From contig CM076648.1 in NCBI GenBank assembly GCA_038496675.1, positions 13,625,100 to 13,689,099 of the forward strand: a stretch of DNA of 64,000 bases, given 5' to 3'. This document shows positions 35,887 to 47,699 of this stretch, one piece after another (positions within the stretch are counted from its first letter, which is position 1; every line of letters begins with the position of its first letter). This stretch comes from Rachycentron canadum (Eukaryota; Chordata; Actinopteri; Carangiformes; Rachycentridae). Under the pieces are notes generated by a model. That model did not search any database, was not told the DNA's origin, and saw only the letters and a program-made list of their open reading frames with translations. Both the position numbers and the translations under genes were made by a program.

Positions 35887-36531
35887 TTACATATATAGTT
35901 GTTAAATTTGCCAGATTGTAAGTATTTTGCTTAATCTCTGAATGTCCTCTATGCTGGTTCGATAGAAATGATTTACCTCATGGGAGAAATGGACTTAAGA
36001 AACATTTCTCTCATTCTCAGTTTTTAACTTTGTCTCAAATTGTGAGATTGATTGTTTTCCTTTTTTTTTTTTTAAAAAAGGTAAAAAATAGGCTACTTAA
36101 TTGGCCATTAATTGTACATATAAAACAAAATATTTTCAACAACATTATCTGCCAAATTTGTCTATCACAAATCTGATGTTTAGGTAAGATAATGTCATTG
36201 ACATCAAGATTGTAATAAAGTAAATATATAGTCAGTTACATTAGGAATTATGTAACCACCTGCACAAACACCCTCTCTCTCACCTGAGAACAACTGCTCA
36301 TATAATCCCTTTCTCTGCTGAACAATTTAGCTGAGCTGAACCAAACTTGACTCAGGGGGTCTGTGTATATTTCATAAAAAAAGAAAAAAGGGACAATTTT
36401 ACTTTTATCAGTAAACATCAACATTGCAAAGAAGATGCATTGTATAATCTCGTTAACAAACTGTATAATTGTTCCAAATAAGGCAAATACAATAAGTTTA
36501 CAGTTTATTTAACTTTTGACCACCCCCACAG
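35887..36531. other. Unique AT-rich DNA
   Basis: A poly-T/poly-A stretch (36060-36080) is the only feature. No gene supported. The last bases form the polypyrimidine tract of the next candidate exon. Confidence 0.45.
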
Positions 36532-36583
36532 TCTTGGTATAACCCTAGACGTTGTTGCTGCCATCAGCCAAGGTATAAAAGAG
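36532..36583 (+). other. Candidate 52-nt internal exon (or TATA promoter)
   Basis: An acceptor-like 'cacccccacag' ends at 36531, and a strong donor GTAAGTG starts at 36584. One frame is fully open and reads 'LGITLDVVAAISQGIKE' (17 codons), ending in phase 0. The same interval can be read differently: TATAAAA at 36574-36580 lies 53 bp upstream of 'ataccATGGTGAGT', an ATG (36627-36629) directly followed by a consensus donor, as in genes whose first exon ends at the start codon. Both readings feed phase 0 into the candidate exon at 38640. Evidence is from splice signals only; the product is unrecognised. Confidence 0.25.
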
Positions 36584-36639
36584 GTAAGTGTTTGGCTGCC
36601 ATCTTCTTTTCTAAATCCTGGATACCATGGTGAGTTTCA

Positions 36640-37640
36640 GTTTGGACAGTATAAGGTCAGCATTAGCCACTAGACTTTTGATGTTTGGGGAGTACAAGGC
36701 TAGGATTAGTTGCTAACTTATAGAAAATAGGGGTAAGCTAAATAGGGGAAACTTAGCACTTCAGTGTCACTAACATAAATAAGGCTTTACAAGGCTAGAC
36801 ATTAGCTGCTAGAGTCATAAATTAATTAAATTTAATTAAGACAGTAAAAGGTTAGCATTAGCTGCTGCCTTTGAACATATCAAAGGTATAATTAGCTAAC
36901 CTTTTGGCTCTTAGGCTACAGTAAAACAGTGAAAGGCTAGCATTAGCTACCAAAGCTTGATATCATAAGGATAACACAAACTCCTAAACTTCTAAAGTTT
37001 GGATAAGATAAGGCTTGTATTAGCTGCTACTTTTGGAAATTTCAAAGGTAGAATTAGCTGACCATTTGGCAATAAGGCTAGTATAAGCTGCTAACTTTTG
37101 GGCCTTAGAATTATAAAGATACTACTCTGTGAAGAATACAAGGCTAGTTTTAGCTTCTAACTCTTGGACAAAGGCTAGAATTAAGCTACATTTCACCTTG
37201 CCAGTCACATTAGCAGTTAACTTTGGTCTTCATAATTTTAATGGTAAGATAAAATGAAAACATGTCAGTAATATTAGGTACTAAGAAATGGGACACAAAG
37301 CTAGCATGAAGGCAAGCCATACAGGGCTACCAACATTTAGCAGACATTACAAGGCTAGCATTAGCTGCTATCTTAAAGTCTGGACAGTAGAGGGCCAGGT
37401 TAAGCTGCTGATATAATCCTAATATTTGGGCAGTACAAGCTTAGCATTCACTGCCCTTTTATAGATAATAAGGCTAGAATTAAAATAAGGAGAGTGTTGT
37501 CACTAACAAAAATTAGACATTCCAAAGCGAAATGCTATATTTCTCATGTTTGGACATTATGGGTTGCATTTACAAATTTCAAGGACAGCATTAGTTGCTA
37601 AGCTTTGGAAATAAGCATGAGCTGTTGGACAATTTGGTGA
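36640..37640. repeat. Degenerate minisatellite, about 43-bp unit with 'ggctagcattagctgctaac' core
   Basis: About fifteen copies of a core like 'aaggctagcattagctgc' occur in 1 kb, for example at 36653, 36696, 36850, 37351, 37437, 37470 and 37581. In the clearest parts the unit starts 'tttggacagta(c)aaggcta' and the spacing is 40-46 bp. A longer block 'attagctgct...caaaggta(t/g)aattagct...ttttggc' is repeated at 36855-36915 and 37017-37078, a shift of 162 bp. The array is strongly eroded. It would lie within the intron of the candidate gene. Confidence 0.75.
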
Positions 37641-38418
37641 GCTAACACATTTCCCCAGTTTGTTAACTTGCGATTAGATTTTAATGTGGTATGCAAAAAT
37701 TATGTCACATTGAAAAAAAACAATGCACACTATGTCTGCATATTTTTAGCCACTTAGTGTGCTTTTCTTAGGGGTTTTGTCCAGTTGTCAGTCATTTCTG
37801 ATTTTTAAAACTGAACAGTCAGAAGCAGCCTACGTGGAGCCTGTCAAACCCCAAATGTGTATTAGTTAAAAAGATTTTTTCTCTGTTGCTTCATCGACTC
37901 ATTTGTTTTTAGATCAAACAGCAATATTCCAACTTTAAATTAAATGAACAATCACAGTCATGGTGTAATACACATTGGATCCATTGTCAGTCTGCAGGTG
38001 TTAAGAGCTTTTTATACCTTGGAGTTTGTAATAGCACAGACAAAATGATACGCTCTCCAAAAAATAAGTGAATCCAGTGTAGTGGTTGAGTGACATCCTC
38101 CAACATGACAAGTCACTGTGAAATATCATAAATAAACTGTTGGACAGCAGCTTCACATTCATTAAAACTAGTTTTTATATTGTGAAAGGATCCATCAAAT
38201 TAAAATATGTAAAACTAACTCTAACCCTAACCCAGATACTTTAAAACCAATAAGACAACAAAATATCATTTATTGATGGTCTGTTTGTTAATTAATTTTG
38301 TGATTACACAACACAATTTTTACTAATTTGTATTAGTTAAGCAATGTATAGCTTTTAATGATGGTGGAAATGTATAGCTCATGTCAAAATATTATTACTA
38401 CATGATGCACAGGGATTG
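37641..38418. other. Unique AT-rich DNA
   Basis: No gene supported. A short telomere-like stretch 'ctaactctaaccctaaccc' lies at 38215-38233, only about three units. Confidence 0.45.
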
Positions 38419-38518
38419 TTTTTTTTTTTTTTTTTTTAAACTACCCCACAATGACAAGGTGAAAACAGAATTTTAGAAATTTTCTACCAATGTATTTAAA
38501 AGGGAAAACTAAAAACTG
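38419..38518 (-). mobile_element. Tc1-like terminal-repeat fragment next to a poly-T
   Basis: After a run of 19 T, 'taccccacaatgacaaggtg' and 'aaaacagaattttagaaat' match the inner terminal region of the fish Tc1 family whose larger relic is at 15058-15910. Only about 80 bp are present, with no transposase. The orientation is uncertain because this region occurs in both terminal repeats. Confidence 0.6.
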
Positions 38519-38639
38519 TCTGTATGCACTGTCTCACTGATCTGTCAAATGGACATCCCTTAGTATTCTAAGGTGCTTCCTGCAAGGCCATATCTTCTTC
38601 TCAAATACTGTTAGCTAAATTTGTTTTCCTTGATTTCAG

Positions 38640-38784
38640 AATTTACCAGATGTTGCAGGACTTCCGGCAGCCTCACCCCAAGCCAGCAAGAAAACTTTGA
38701 AAACTGGGCTGATATCTTTGATAGAATCCTTATGTATCTCACACAAGCAGGAGGGAAACTGGATCCTGGATGACATGACACCAG
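38640..38784 (+). other. Candidate 145-nt coding exon
   Basis: A good 3' splice signal 'ttgttttccttgatttcag' ends at 38639 and a usable donor 'CCAG|GTCAGC' follows at 38785. The phase-0 frame is open for all 48 codons, beginning 'NLPDVAGLPAASPQ' and ending 'GNWILDDMTP', which agrees with the phase delivered by both upstream candidates. A second frame is also open for most of the length ('SQQENFENWADIFDRILMYL') before a TGA at 38770-38772 and looks equally protein-like, so the frame is not settled. No family recognised. The segment is GC-richer than its flanks. Confidence 0.3.
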
Positions 38785-39440
38785 GTCAGCTTCAATATTT
38801 ACTAAGAATAAGTCATATCATAAAAAAATAATTGAAATTGAAATGAGGGCTTTTCCAATATGGTATCAGTTGGTAAATGTAGCTTTGGGATGTGGTTGAC
38901 CTACCTGCTACATTCGAGCCATTTTTTAAATTACAATGTCCTTTCTCACTCAGCATCAGTGTTACTTTTTAAATTTTAAACAATAATACCACACTATGTA
39001 TTATGCTCAAATTATGTAGTTACTAAAGATGAGAGAGCCCTAAAAGTCCTGCCAACTGTGCTTCCCTCATCAATTTACAAGAGAGGAATCTTACAGGTCA
39101 TTTATTGACATGCAGCCTGTAAGTTTTGCTTTAGTGTTTTTACTTCAATGGTCATTTGTGCTGCTTGATAGCTATGAGGTTAATTTAGAATGACCATGTT
39201 TGAAAGCAAAAAAAAATAACAAAACATGAATGCAAAGCAAGATGATATGATGAAATTCAGCTATAAATGTAAAATGTAAAATTGTAAAACTAATTAATTA
39301 AAATTAAATGCACAACTATAGTGGCCAGTTTTTGTATAGTTTGTATAGCATCATTATGACAAATGATTAAATGCACAACAATAATAATTGTTATATAATA
39401 TACCATTCATGTTGTTATTATTATTAACATTATTGTTAAA
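38785..39440. other. Unique AT-rich DNA
   Basis: No gene seen. It includes a TTATTATTATT run near 39413. Confidence 0.45.
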
Positions 39441-39610
39441 TAAAGTATCAAGGCAATGGAACAGGAAAATAACCCAACATGTAGGTAATATGTAACCAAA
39501 AGAGTTACACAGCAAAAGAGTTAATTTCACACACCGCGTTGGGTCAGATGAACAACCCTGGGTTAAACCAACCCAGCATTTGTGTGTTATACTTAAAAAA
39601 GTCACTTATG
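39441..39610. repeat. Possible fish repeat built on 'acccaac/ttgggt' words
   Basis: 'acccaacatgtaggtaat', 'gcgttgggtcagatgaac', 'ccctgggttaaacc' and 'aacccagcatttgtg' lie within 130 bp and form partial inverted repeats. Fish carry an abundant short element with 'ttgggtc...acccagcattt' words. Ends not defined. Confidence 0.45.
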
Positions 39611-40358
39611 AAAGTTTGAAAATATTGAATATTGCAGCAAGTATTCCACAGTATTTTTGCTATATTTGAACATAAATACACAACATTTAAAATTTAGACA
39701 GAATTTTTTTTTTTTAATTGATGACATGCCAACAACTGTAGCTACAGATCCACTAAATGTTGTTAACAATTAGGCTAAATTGTTTAGTATGTCCAACAGT
39801 CTGCCTTGCTGTTTGGTATCTCTGTGGTGAAAACACATTGTACTTCCTGCATTAGAACAACATACAGTTACAGTACGATTTCTATTTTCTCAGACTGTAT
39901 TTCCCAGTTGTAATTAGTTGCATACAAAGGCAATTTGATGGAGACAGATTTCTACAAAGACACACATTGAACTCAAGAACTCGGGTAAGAGTCTGTGTTT
40001 CCAAACCCACTCTTACTTTTTTCCTTAACTTCATTAATCAGGATTTATGTGAGAGAGACAATAAAAATGTAATGTGTGTATATAGGTTATTTCTAAGTCA
40101 TTTTTCAAAATATTTGATAATCACTGCACAACATTGTATTGTTGGTTCACTCCATTCATTTTGGCAAGAGGATTCACATCTGTCAAAGCAGAGTTTGCTC
40201 ATTAGTAGGTAGACCAGCAGATAAAAGGTTTTCATTTAAATGTAAATCAGAAGGGTAACAAATCCATTATAGTCACTTGGAAGAGGACTGTTGGCCTCCT
40301 ATGCCATATCTTTGATTCTTATTCCCAGTCAGGGTGTTTTTACTACTTTCCTTTCTAG
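39611..40358. other. Unique DNA, no gene seen
   Basis: The open frame 39967-40212 has no recognisable features. The 3' end is a polypyrimidine tract for the next candidate exon. Confidence 0.45.
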
Positions 40359-40429
40359 CCAAGGAGATGCCAGTGACTAAAAGCTTCAGTGACAACAAAT
40401 TACAGCTGGACACTAGTGGACAGTGCTAA
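40359..40429 (+). other. Candidate last coding exon
   Basis: A strong acceptor 'ttactactttcctttctag' ends at 40358. If joined to the candidate exon ending at 38784 in phase 1, the frame continues 'AKEMPVTKSFSDNKLQL', then 'DTSGQC' and TAA at 40427-40429. The agreement of phase across three candidate exons is the main argument. Against it: the piece is short, has no domain, and no AATAAA follows within the next 150 bp. Confidence 0.22.
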
Positions 40430-41109
40430 GAGACTGATTCATTTGGAATTCATATTTTAATAAGCACCTCTATGTATGGAGGCAGGCCTGTTATTAATCA
40501 GTTGTGGCCCAACAGCTCTGTTCCATTAAAATGTCAGTCTAGGTGGAATCCATTAGTCTGCCCTGCTGCACATCTCAATAACACTTTCAACTGCATTCAG
40601 AAAGCTTCCTGTTTGAGGTATTTGCAGTGTTTATACAGACATTAGCTCCTGGCTGTGTATTTGAACTATAGCAGCAACCTCTGGTAATTTTCATTATTGA
40701 TCATACCTTATTTTATTAATTAAGTAATTGTTCAGGCTGTAAAATGTCAGAATTTAATCATATGAATCATATTTTTCAGAGGCCAGGGTGATTTGTGTAA
40801 ATTACTTTCCTAAATATATAACCTGTTCATTAGCTTGAGTTTGTGGAATCAATACAGTATATCAAAATGACTTCCCTATATCAGCACATGCTTGTTCAGT
40901 GCAGCTGATATCAACATACACGGCAGTCAATAGCAGTGTTAGAAGTTTAGAAGCAGTAAGGGCATTATATTACACATCCACCAAGGAGCACTGACATGTT
41001 TATTTTTGTAATCTTCTGCTCTGTATGTATCTTGGTCACAGTTCAGTCATCCTGGTGGTGGTGTGTCTAACAGCTTTCTGGCAGACTCTCGGTCAGTTGG
41101 TTTTTCCGC
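40430..41109. other. Unique AT-rich DNA
   Basis: No gene or repeat recognised. The even, low-repeat texture of 40440-40800 would fit a conserved non-coding element, but this cannot be judged from one sequence. Confidence 0.4.
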
Positions 41110-41390
41110 AACATTGGTCCAGACTGAAATATTCCAACAGCTTTTGGATGGCTTGCAATGAAATAATCATAGCTCCCACAACCTTTTAATTTGCTGACTC
41201 CCACTATGATGGAGTCAACATTTCAGTTTGTCTAGTGCTTTGCTTTATGGTCAAATATCTTTACATTTACCAAAATAATGACATTCCATCAACTTCTGTA
41301 TTTAATTTATCATTAGCACCATGCTACTGTAAAAGGCTATGCCTGCTGGAGTTAGCATCCTTAAATCATTGTTTTGCCTTTGCCTGACAG
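41110..41390 (+). mobile_element. Dispersed fish repeat ('ggatggcttgcaatgaaat' type), diverged
   Basis: The succession 'ccagactgaaatattccaac', 'agcttttggatggcttgca', 'ctgactcccactatgatgg', 'tttcagtttgtctagtgctt', 'atggtcaaatatcttt', 'aataatgacattccatcaac' and 'tttatcattagcacc' follows, word by word, a repeat I know from many fish introns ('tgaaatatctcaacaactat...ggattgccatgaaatt...tttgtccaatactttggttt...ctaatgacattcccatcagc...'). Not coding. The family name is not certain. Confidence 0.75.
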
Positions 41391-44300
41391 AACTGCTATT
41401 ATGACTGTAGACCCCTCGTCTCCTTAAAACCTTGATATCTAAGTTGTTGTTTGTTAACTGTGTTTGTAGCTATCAATTAATTGCCTAATCATATTAGAAT
41501 TACTGACCTTTATTGAAAAATAATGCATGCTTGTAATTTTTAACCGATATGTTTAAAACTTAGAGTCCATGTGGTATAAAAAAGATAATTTTAGGTGTTT
41601 TTGTCCAAGCATCAGTTAATATTAAGTATGATCATTATCTCATTCTCCTTGGATTCTTTTTTGGTTGGTTTTCTGCATCCCAATGATTTTTATGCTGTAT
41701 GACTTCTTCAGACTTCTCCCTGAACCATAACATGGTGTTGTGAAAAATAGCACAGGGGTGTATAATGAAGCTAATGAGGTAATGATATGTTTGGAAACCT
41801 TACAAGAACAAATTATCTTGTGAAAAGACTGCTGCTGTGCTACTTTCTACCTGTGAACTACTCTGTGAAACTCTGAACAGAACATATTTCTCCAACGTTT
41901 AGGACAAATGTTCTATCTGTCATAACTGCAATATGTACAACATGTGGTTGAATTGTTTCATTAGATTTTACACACAAAGCCATACATATTGACACACACC
42001 GACTCACACACATCGAAGTGGGAACATTTATCTGTTTAAATTCCTGTAATAGCCCCTTTAAAAGAGCCCCCTAAAGGTAGATGGAGAGTGTGTTTTCCTT
42101 TGGTTGTGTTAATGGGGTTATTGATCATTCTGGCAACTGCAACATTTCTATAAACCAAATGAAGCCCCTGCTCAAAGTGTGCTGTGTCAGAGCAGAAATG
42201 CATTTAGATTACTTCATTCCACAGAAACTCCTCAGAGATAGCTATCTCCTACATTCTCATTGCCCCTTATAGGGTATCTGATATTTGAATGTACAAGATG
42301 AAATTATTTGAAGAAAAGCCTTTTCTTAAACTTGAGGTTGTACTATTTTCTTTCAAGGTTGGCTAAGGCCCCCCCGAGATTTGGTGTACAGCACTATTAA
42401 AAATAAAAGATTCTTAATGGGACACCTAACATCAAAATGGTATTATTATTCACTAAGGAGTTGCTGTGGAACAATACAAAAAAAAAAAAAAAAGTTGCTG
42501 AACATACCCATGAGAGTCATTAAGGTTTCATCTAATGTAACTTGAATGACCATGTTCATTAGTGTAACAATGTTTAATAAGTCCAGGCATTTAAAAAAAG
42601 ACCATATTTCATATGTATTGCAGTGGAAAAACAAATGTGATGATAATATTTTGCAGCTGTAATTTGATGTAGCAGCATATTGTCTATATGGTATGATACA
42701 ATGAAGATTGAAGAGGAGAGTATAAAGGACAATTATGGCACATTCAGACCATTGAAGGCAGTTTTTCACTGAAGACAGACAAAATTGATTACCCCTCAAA
42801 TATGTAACCCTAATGGTTTGACCAAGACTACAAAGATAAGTGTCTGTTCAAACTGATCTACTTGATCTGAAAAAAGAAAAGAAAAGACAACAAATCATTA
42901 GGCCTCCAAATGTAAACTGAGGTTCAACAGTCAAAATGCTGTCAACTCTGTTCTATCCTTGTGTCACAATCTCAAAGGGCACACCTGTCAACATAGTAAG
43001 TACTAGTGTCAGTGATAAACTCAGAGCTGCATCTGTCCAGCTACAAAAAGCTGACTGGCGTTTGGATATGCAGAAATAACATGTTTCCTCTAAAGATACT
43101 ATAAGGGCCATCTTTTTTCTATCTAGTGTCGGCTATGCTCCCATTTTGTGTTTTGTTCCATATTCTTCAATATTTCAGAGCAACTGACACCAGTGCATTA
43201 GATATTTTCCACTTGTCAATTAATTATGTAAAGATTTGCCCTTTTACAGAGATTTAAGACATGTAACAGAATTTTTGGCCAGTAGAGACTAAATTGACCC
43301 TAGTTAGTATCTGAAAAGAGACCATGCAGTTAAACGTGTAATTACCAATATCACAATTTTATGCAACTTATTTTATTTTATTAATAGTATACTTAGTTAA
43401 TTAGGAACCATTTGACTGTGTCGGTAACATATATGTTTTAATGATGGCAAATCCATCACCTTTATGAACAAATGACAACTACACTCTAAATGAAGTGAAG
43501 AACCAAATATTCTTAAATGTATAGTAAGACACCAGCATCTTAAAGATCAATGCATTCAGTGGGGGGCTAAATCAGTCCATTTAACAGTCAGCTGAGGTCA
43601 ATAAAGTCAAGCCAGTGTTAGCAGGACGTCCATTAAAAACTGTCCACCAGAGAGGCTCCAGCCTCTTGGAAAGAAAAAAAAAAAACAACTCAAGCTCCTG
43701 CTGCTTTTGCCCTCAACTGTATGTGCTCCTGTTCACTGTTTGTTCATTAGCATTGACAGGACCATGTTGACAAGAATTGTTTCTCAAAGACTGTTAAAGT
43801 CTAACAGATACACAGAGAATAACATTTTGTACATTTGTACATTGTGTATTTTGAATTTACAGTATCACATATTGGTTAAAAATTGTATATAAGTATAGAA
43901 CTGTGACGAGTCTTGCAAAGGTTATACATATTTAGCCAGCTGTGAGTTGACATTGACACGATTGACGATGTCAGACACAGAAGGTGCTAGAAGACAATTC
44001 AACAGATATATTTCTATTTTAGGCAAAGTGGCATGGGATAGGATGTGTTTAACAGTTACCGTTTGTGATACCTGAAACTTCAGCGGGTGTTTTTATGTGT
44101 TGAACCAAAATCCATTTTCATGTTATTAAATAAATTTGACACTCATCATATGCCCCTTTGAATGTCTTTGTAGTATATTTCTATACAGTATTCTTTGAAG
44201 CATTCCACTTAATTAGTTAACATTGAATGCACAGTATTGAGTCGTTAGTTCTCAGTTCCTCCTTTGTTATCTTGCCTTAAGAGGCTGAATGCAGACCTAG

Positions 44301-46036
44301 AGGCAAACAGAACTTAATGTCAGTCTTTGTATATGTTTCTGAAAGTCTTTCTGTGAGATATTTGTTCTGACACAAGCTCACTGCTGTCTTTTACAACAAA
44401 AGTTGAGAGCTCAATTTGTAGTGTCACTCTTCATTTGATTTCCAGTGAAATTCTATTCAACACATGGAAAAGGGGAAGCACAATGTGCGCAACTCTGTAG
44501 TGATAGCCTACATGTCTCTGCAGGGTGCTGTCTTTAAAGACAGTGGCTTATAGTAAAAGTAACCCAGAACAGTCAAATTGCTCAAGTTTGCGTGTCTTGC
44601 TCCTCTGTAAATTGCTTTTAAAATGAAAGTGTGTCCTTTAAGTTGTAATGAATCATTAGTGCAGCTTCACATGGGTTGATCTGTCAAAGGAAATAATTGG
44701 ATTGAATGACTCTGTCCTCAGTTCTAGAGAGTGTAAAAAGTGTTGAAACAAAATATGTGTCACAGTTTCCTGAATACACTCTCTTCTCTAGGTGGTGATA
44801 TTCTGTAAACACAACCTGAATATTGTGGCTGCTCTGGTTGGTAACTATGATTTGCTGATTAAGGTGAGTGTTGGATCCTGGAAGAATCTGGTTCTGTCTG
44901 AGAGAAAGGGGGTTTATTGTGCAGGTGTCATGATGAAGGATTCAAACTTGGTTTTTCTGAAAGACATGCTGAGAGACATTGTAGGCACTACAGTAGCTTG
45001 TAGTCTGGATGACCTCTTGATCAGCTGTCCTCACCTGACACCCTTTATATTTATTGTAAAGTATATTACATTTTATACCTGAATATAAAATTCACTAGAC
45101 TATCCACGATCTAACTTTGATGGAAAGTCAAGAAGCCATTATTCCAACCAGCATTGCATACAATGCTTTGCAAGACCAGCAGGAAGCAGAGACCATGCAG
45201 GAAATGTGATCCCTGGCTCTGAAGGTGTCATCTAGCCCTGCGTGGTTCAGTAGCAGACACACAGACTGCTCATGGCGTGAGGGTTGTACTGTAAAAGATG
45301 TCCGCCAGACACATTGGCAGCAGGAGAGACACAAATCGATTTCCTGCAAGAAAGTGCAGAGAGCCTAAGTGGAGGAGGGCCTCTTTAGCAAAGCTCTTAT
45401 TAATTAATAGTGTCTCATGAGGGGATTACATGATCTGATTCCTGCTTCTTCATCACAGCACAGCAGCTAATGATATCTGAGGGAGCTCTTCTGCACAACA
45501 CACCTCCACCCGGCATAGCATATGATCATTACAGTGGAGAATGCAACACTAGTAGAGCATCCTTTCTGTCTTATCACGAGTATCAAATGACAGACCTTCT
45601 GTCATGTGTCTCTATTCATATTGAGAGCTCAGAAACTGAATATTCCAGTGAGCTAGTTTTGCAGTCCATATAATATCACGGGTTTCAAGCACAACGAACA
45701 CACCCACCATATGAAATTTATATAACCTGTTGTCACCAACACACACTAGGTAAGACATGTCAGATACCTAGTACACAAATATTACAAGTTTGCTCTATAT
45801 AGACCTAAACACGCAGGTGTCAGTATTGCTGCCAGTGACAAGAGGCCAAGATGCCTTTTGGTGATTTTTGTTCTTTTCTTACAATGTTTCAACTTGGAAA
45901 AACTCACTAGATAATAAAATTAAAACTAGTAATGAGGTTTCATTTGTTGAACATAACTAATTGTACAGTTCAGTCCAAGTAATCTTATTTTTGTTCTTTT
46001 GTGTGACTGGGTATGTATTTTTCTGCATGTATGTGA
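41391..46036. other. Long unique stretch without a supported gene
   Basis: About 4.6 kb. Poly-A runs at 42477-42494 and 43674-43685. The open frames at 42081-42272, 42446-42799, 44792-45082 and 45470-45673 are short and have no domain or splice pattern that I can support. Confidence 0.5.
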
Positions 46037-46173
46037 CATATCAAGACCTGGTGGTCTTGATATGGTATATACCTGGACTTAAAAACCCACCGGACCAATT
46101 TATCCCAGTTTAAGAATCTTATTTGAAAAGCCTCTATTTGATGTCTTTCCCATTGCCTTTTTGCAGGCAATGG
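46037..46173. repeat. Two perfect hairpins 85 bp apart
   Basis: Hairpin 1: 'catatcaagacc' (46037-46048) and 'ggtcttgatatg' (46053-46064), a 12-bp perfect stem with a 4-nt loop. Hairpin 2: 'ccattgcc' (46150-46157) and 'ggcaatgg' (46166-46173), an 8-bp stem with an 8-nt loop. Two exact stems so close together suggest a small structured mobile element covering roughly 45980-46330, but no terminal repeats were confirmed. Confidence 0.85.
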
Positions 46174-47668
46174 CCCTATTTCACTGTAGACATTTTGACG
46201 TATCATAGCAATAAAAGCACATGTGTAACTAATAACATTAAGAGTTCCTGGATGCCATATTAGAAACAACACCTGCACAATGCAATGGCCCAGGAACTGG
46301 CAAAACTAAATTCAATGCAGCCATTATGTATCTTATCAATTATGCTGGTGCTTTTTCTGTGGCATGTCAAAATATATTGTGTGAGAAAATGCTACATAGA
46401 AATCTCCTTTGTTGCAAAAAAATCAAAAATACTTTTTAAGCCTCCCCACGCAGTAGAGACAAAGACAAGACACATTTGAAATTGTTTGCAATTTGCAAGA
46501 AGCCAAAGTCAGTGTACAATAAAAGCCCATGAAAGGATGGTAATTACTAATCTATTTTATTGTTGTGAAAAAGATGCTAACACATTAACCTGTCCCATTC
46601 ACTTTTTGTCGCAGATGTGCTGGCTCTAACCACATTTTACCAAATTGAATGAACTGCTGCACAGATTACAATATCATATAGTGTTGTCCTGATGAATATG
46701 TTTTATATTTCCCCAGCTTATATACCTTCCTCCATCCATATTTCACAGGCTGGCTAAATGAGCTGTAGCCTGTGCACAGTAGAACAGCATTAATAAACCA
46801 TGAAAAGGTCAATTACACATCATTCTGTGAATTGTTGCGACTATTTATAATCAGTCTTGTAACAGATACACTTAAATCCTCTGACCCAAAGAATTGTTAT
46901 ATCATTAGCAGATTAACAGTTAATTGTCTGCTTCCCAGAAAGCTTATTCCTGCCACTATCATCACGTTTGTCTTAAAAGCAACAGATGCTGATTGACACT
47001 TATATTTAACCCTCCCATTGAAATGATGAGTTCATCATGAAATATGAAATTCAAACAGCTCAGGTGAAAGCTTTAGGTTAAGTGACGTTTCCATGAAATC
47101 AATTCATCAGCAGCTGCATGACTCAGTCACTTTAAAGACCCTGTAAATCTACTGATTGCACCTATTCAAGCTTATTAGCTTGATTTACATCATATCACCA
47201 AACAAATAGGTATAACAGGTGCAACAGCACAACAGATAATAGGGTTAGAGACATGGCAGTGAAGCTGTTGTGGGAATTCTGCATAAAACTGTTGATGAAT
47301 AAAGGGGAAAAAATAAAACACAAAGAGTGCTGATGGCTGTTCAGTGAAACTGCATTGGGCAACTGGAAGAATGAAGCCACATCGAAAAGTTACAACATAT
47401 ATTTTTTTGTTTTGTAGGATTAGAAACACACTCTTTCACAAAAGCATAACAAACAGTATGTGTGAATTTAAGCAACAATAATTGGTTTTCTGGTCAAGTG
47501 ATGGTAGACAACAACAAAGAGAAAAAAGTAATAATAATAAATAAATAAATAAAGTTATAATAACTAAGGTTCACATCCAACACATGTAGCAGCATTAATC
47601 TCACTAGTGAAGTTTGTTCCTGTGGCCGAATCAACGTGAGTGTAGTACTCACTGACCTTTAAGCTCAA
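46174..47668. other. Unique DNA, no gene seen
   Basis: An AATA-rich run at 47531-47555 is the only repeat. The open frames at 46285-46479, 46772-46996 and 47190-47429 show no family features. Confidence 0.45.
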
Positions 47669-47694
47669 GTTTGGTCACCACCAAGTGACCAAAC
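47669..47694. repeat. Perfect 10-bp inverted repeat
   Basis: 'gtttggtcac' (47669-47678) and 'gtgaccaaac' (47685-47694) with a 6-nt spacer. A weaker 6-bp stem 'gtgagt'/'actcac' lies 20-30 bp upstream. This could be part of an eroded short element. Confidence 0.9.
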
Positions 47695-47699
47695 CCTCG

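Noticed and set aside
38215..38233. Interstitial telomere repeat
   Set aside because: Only about three imperfect CTAACC units; too short to separate from chance.
46037..46064. microRNA precursor
   Set aside because: The 12-bp stem is too short for a Drosha/Dicer substrate, and no extended imperfect stem surrounds it.
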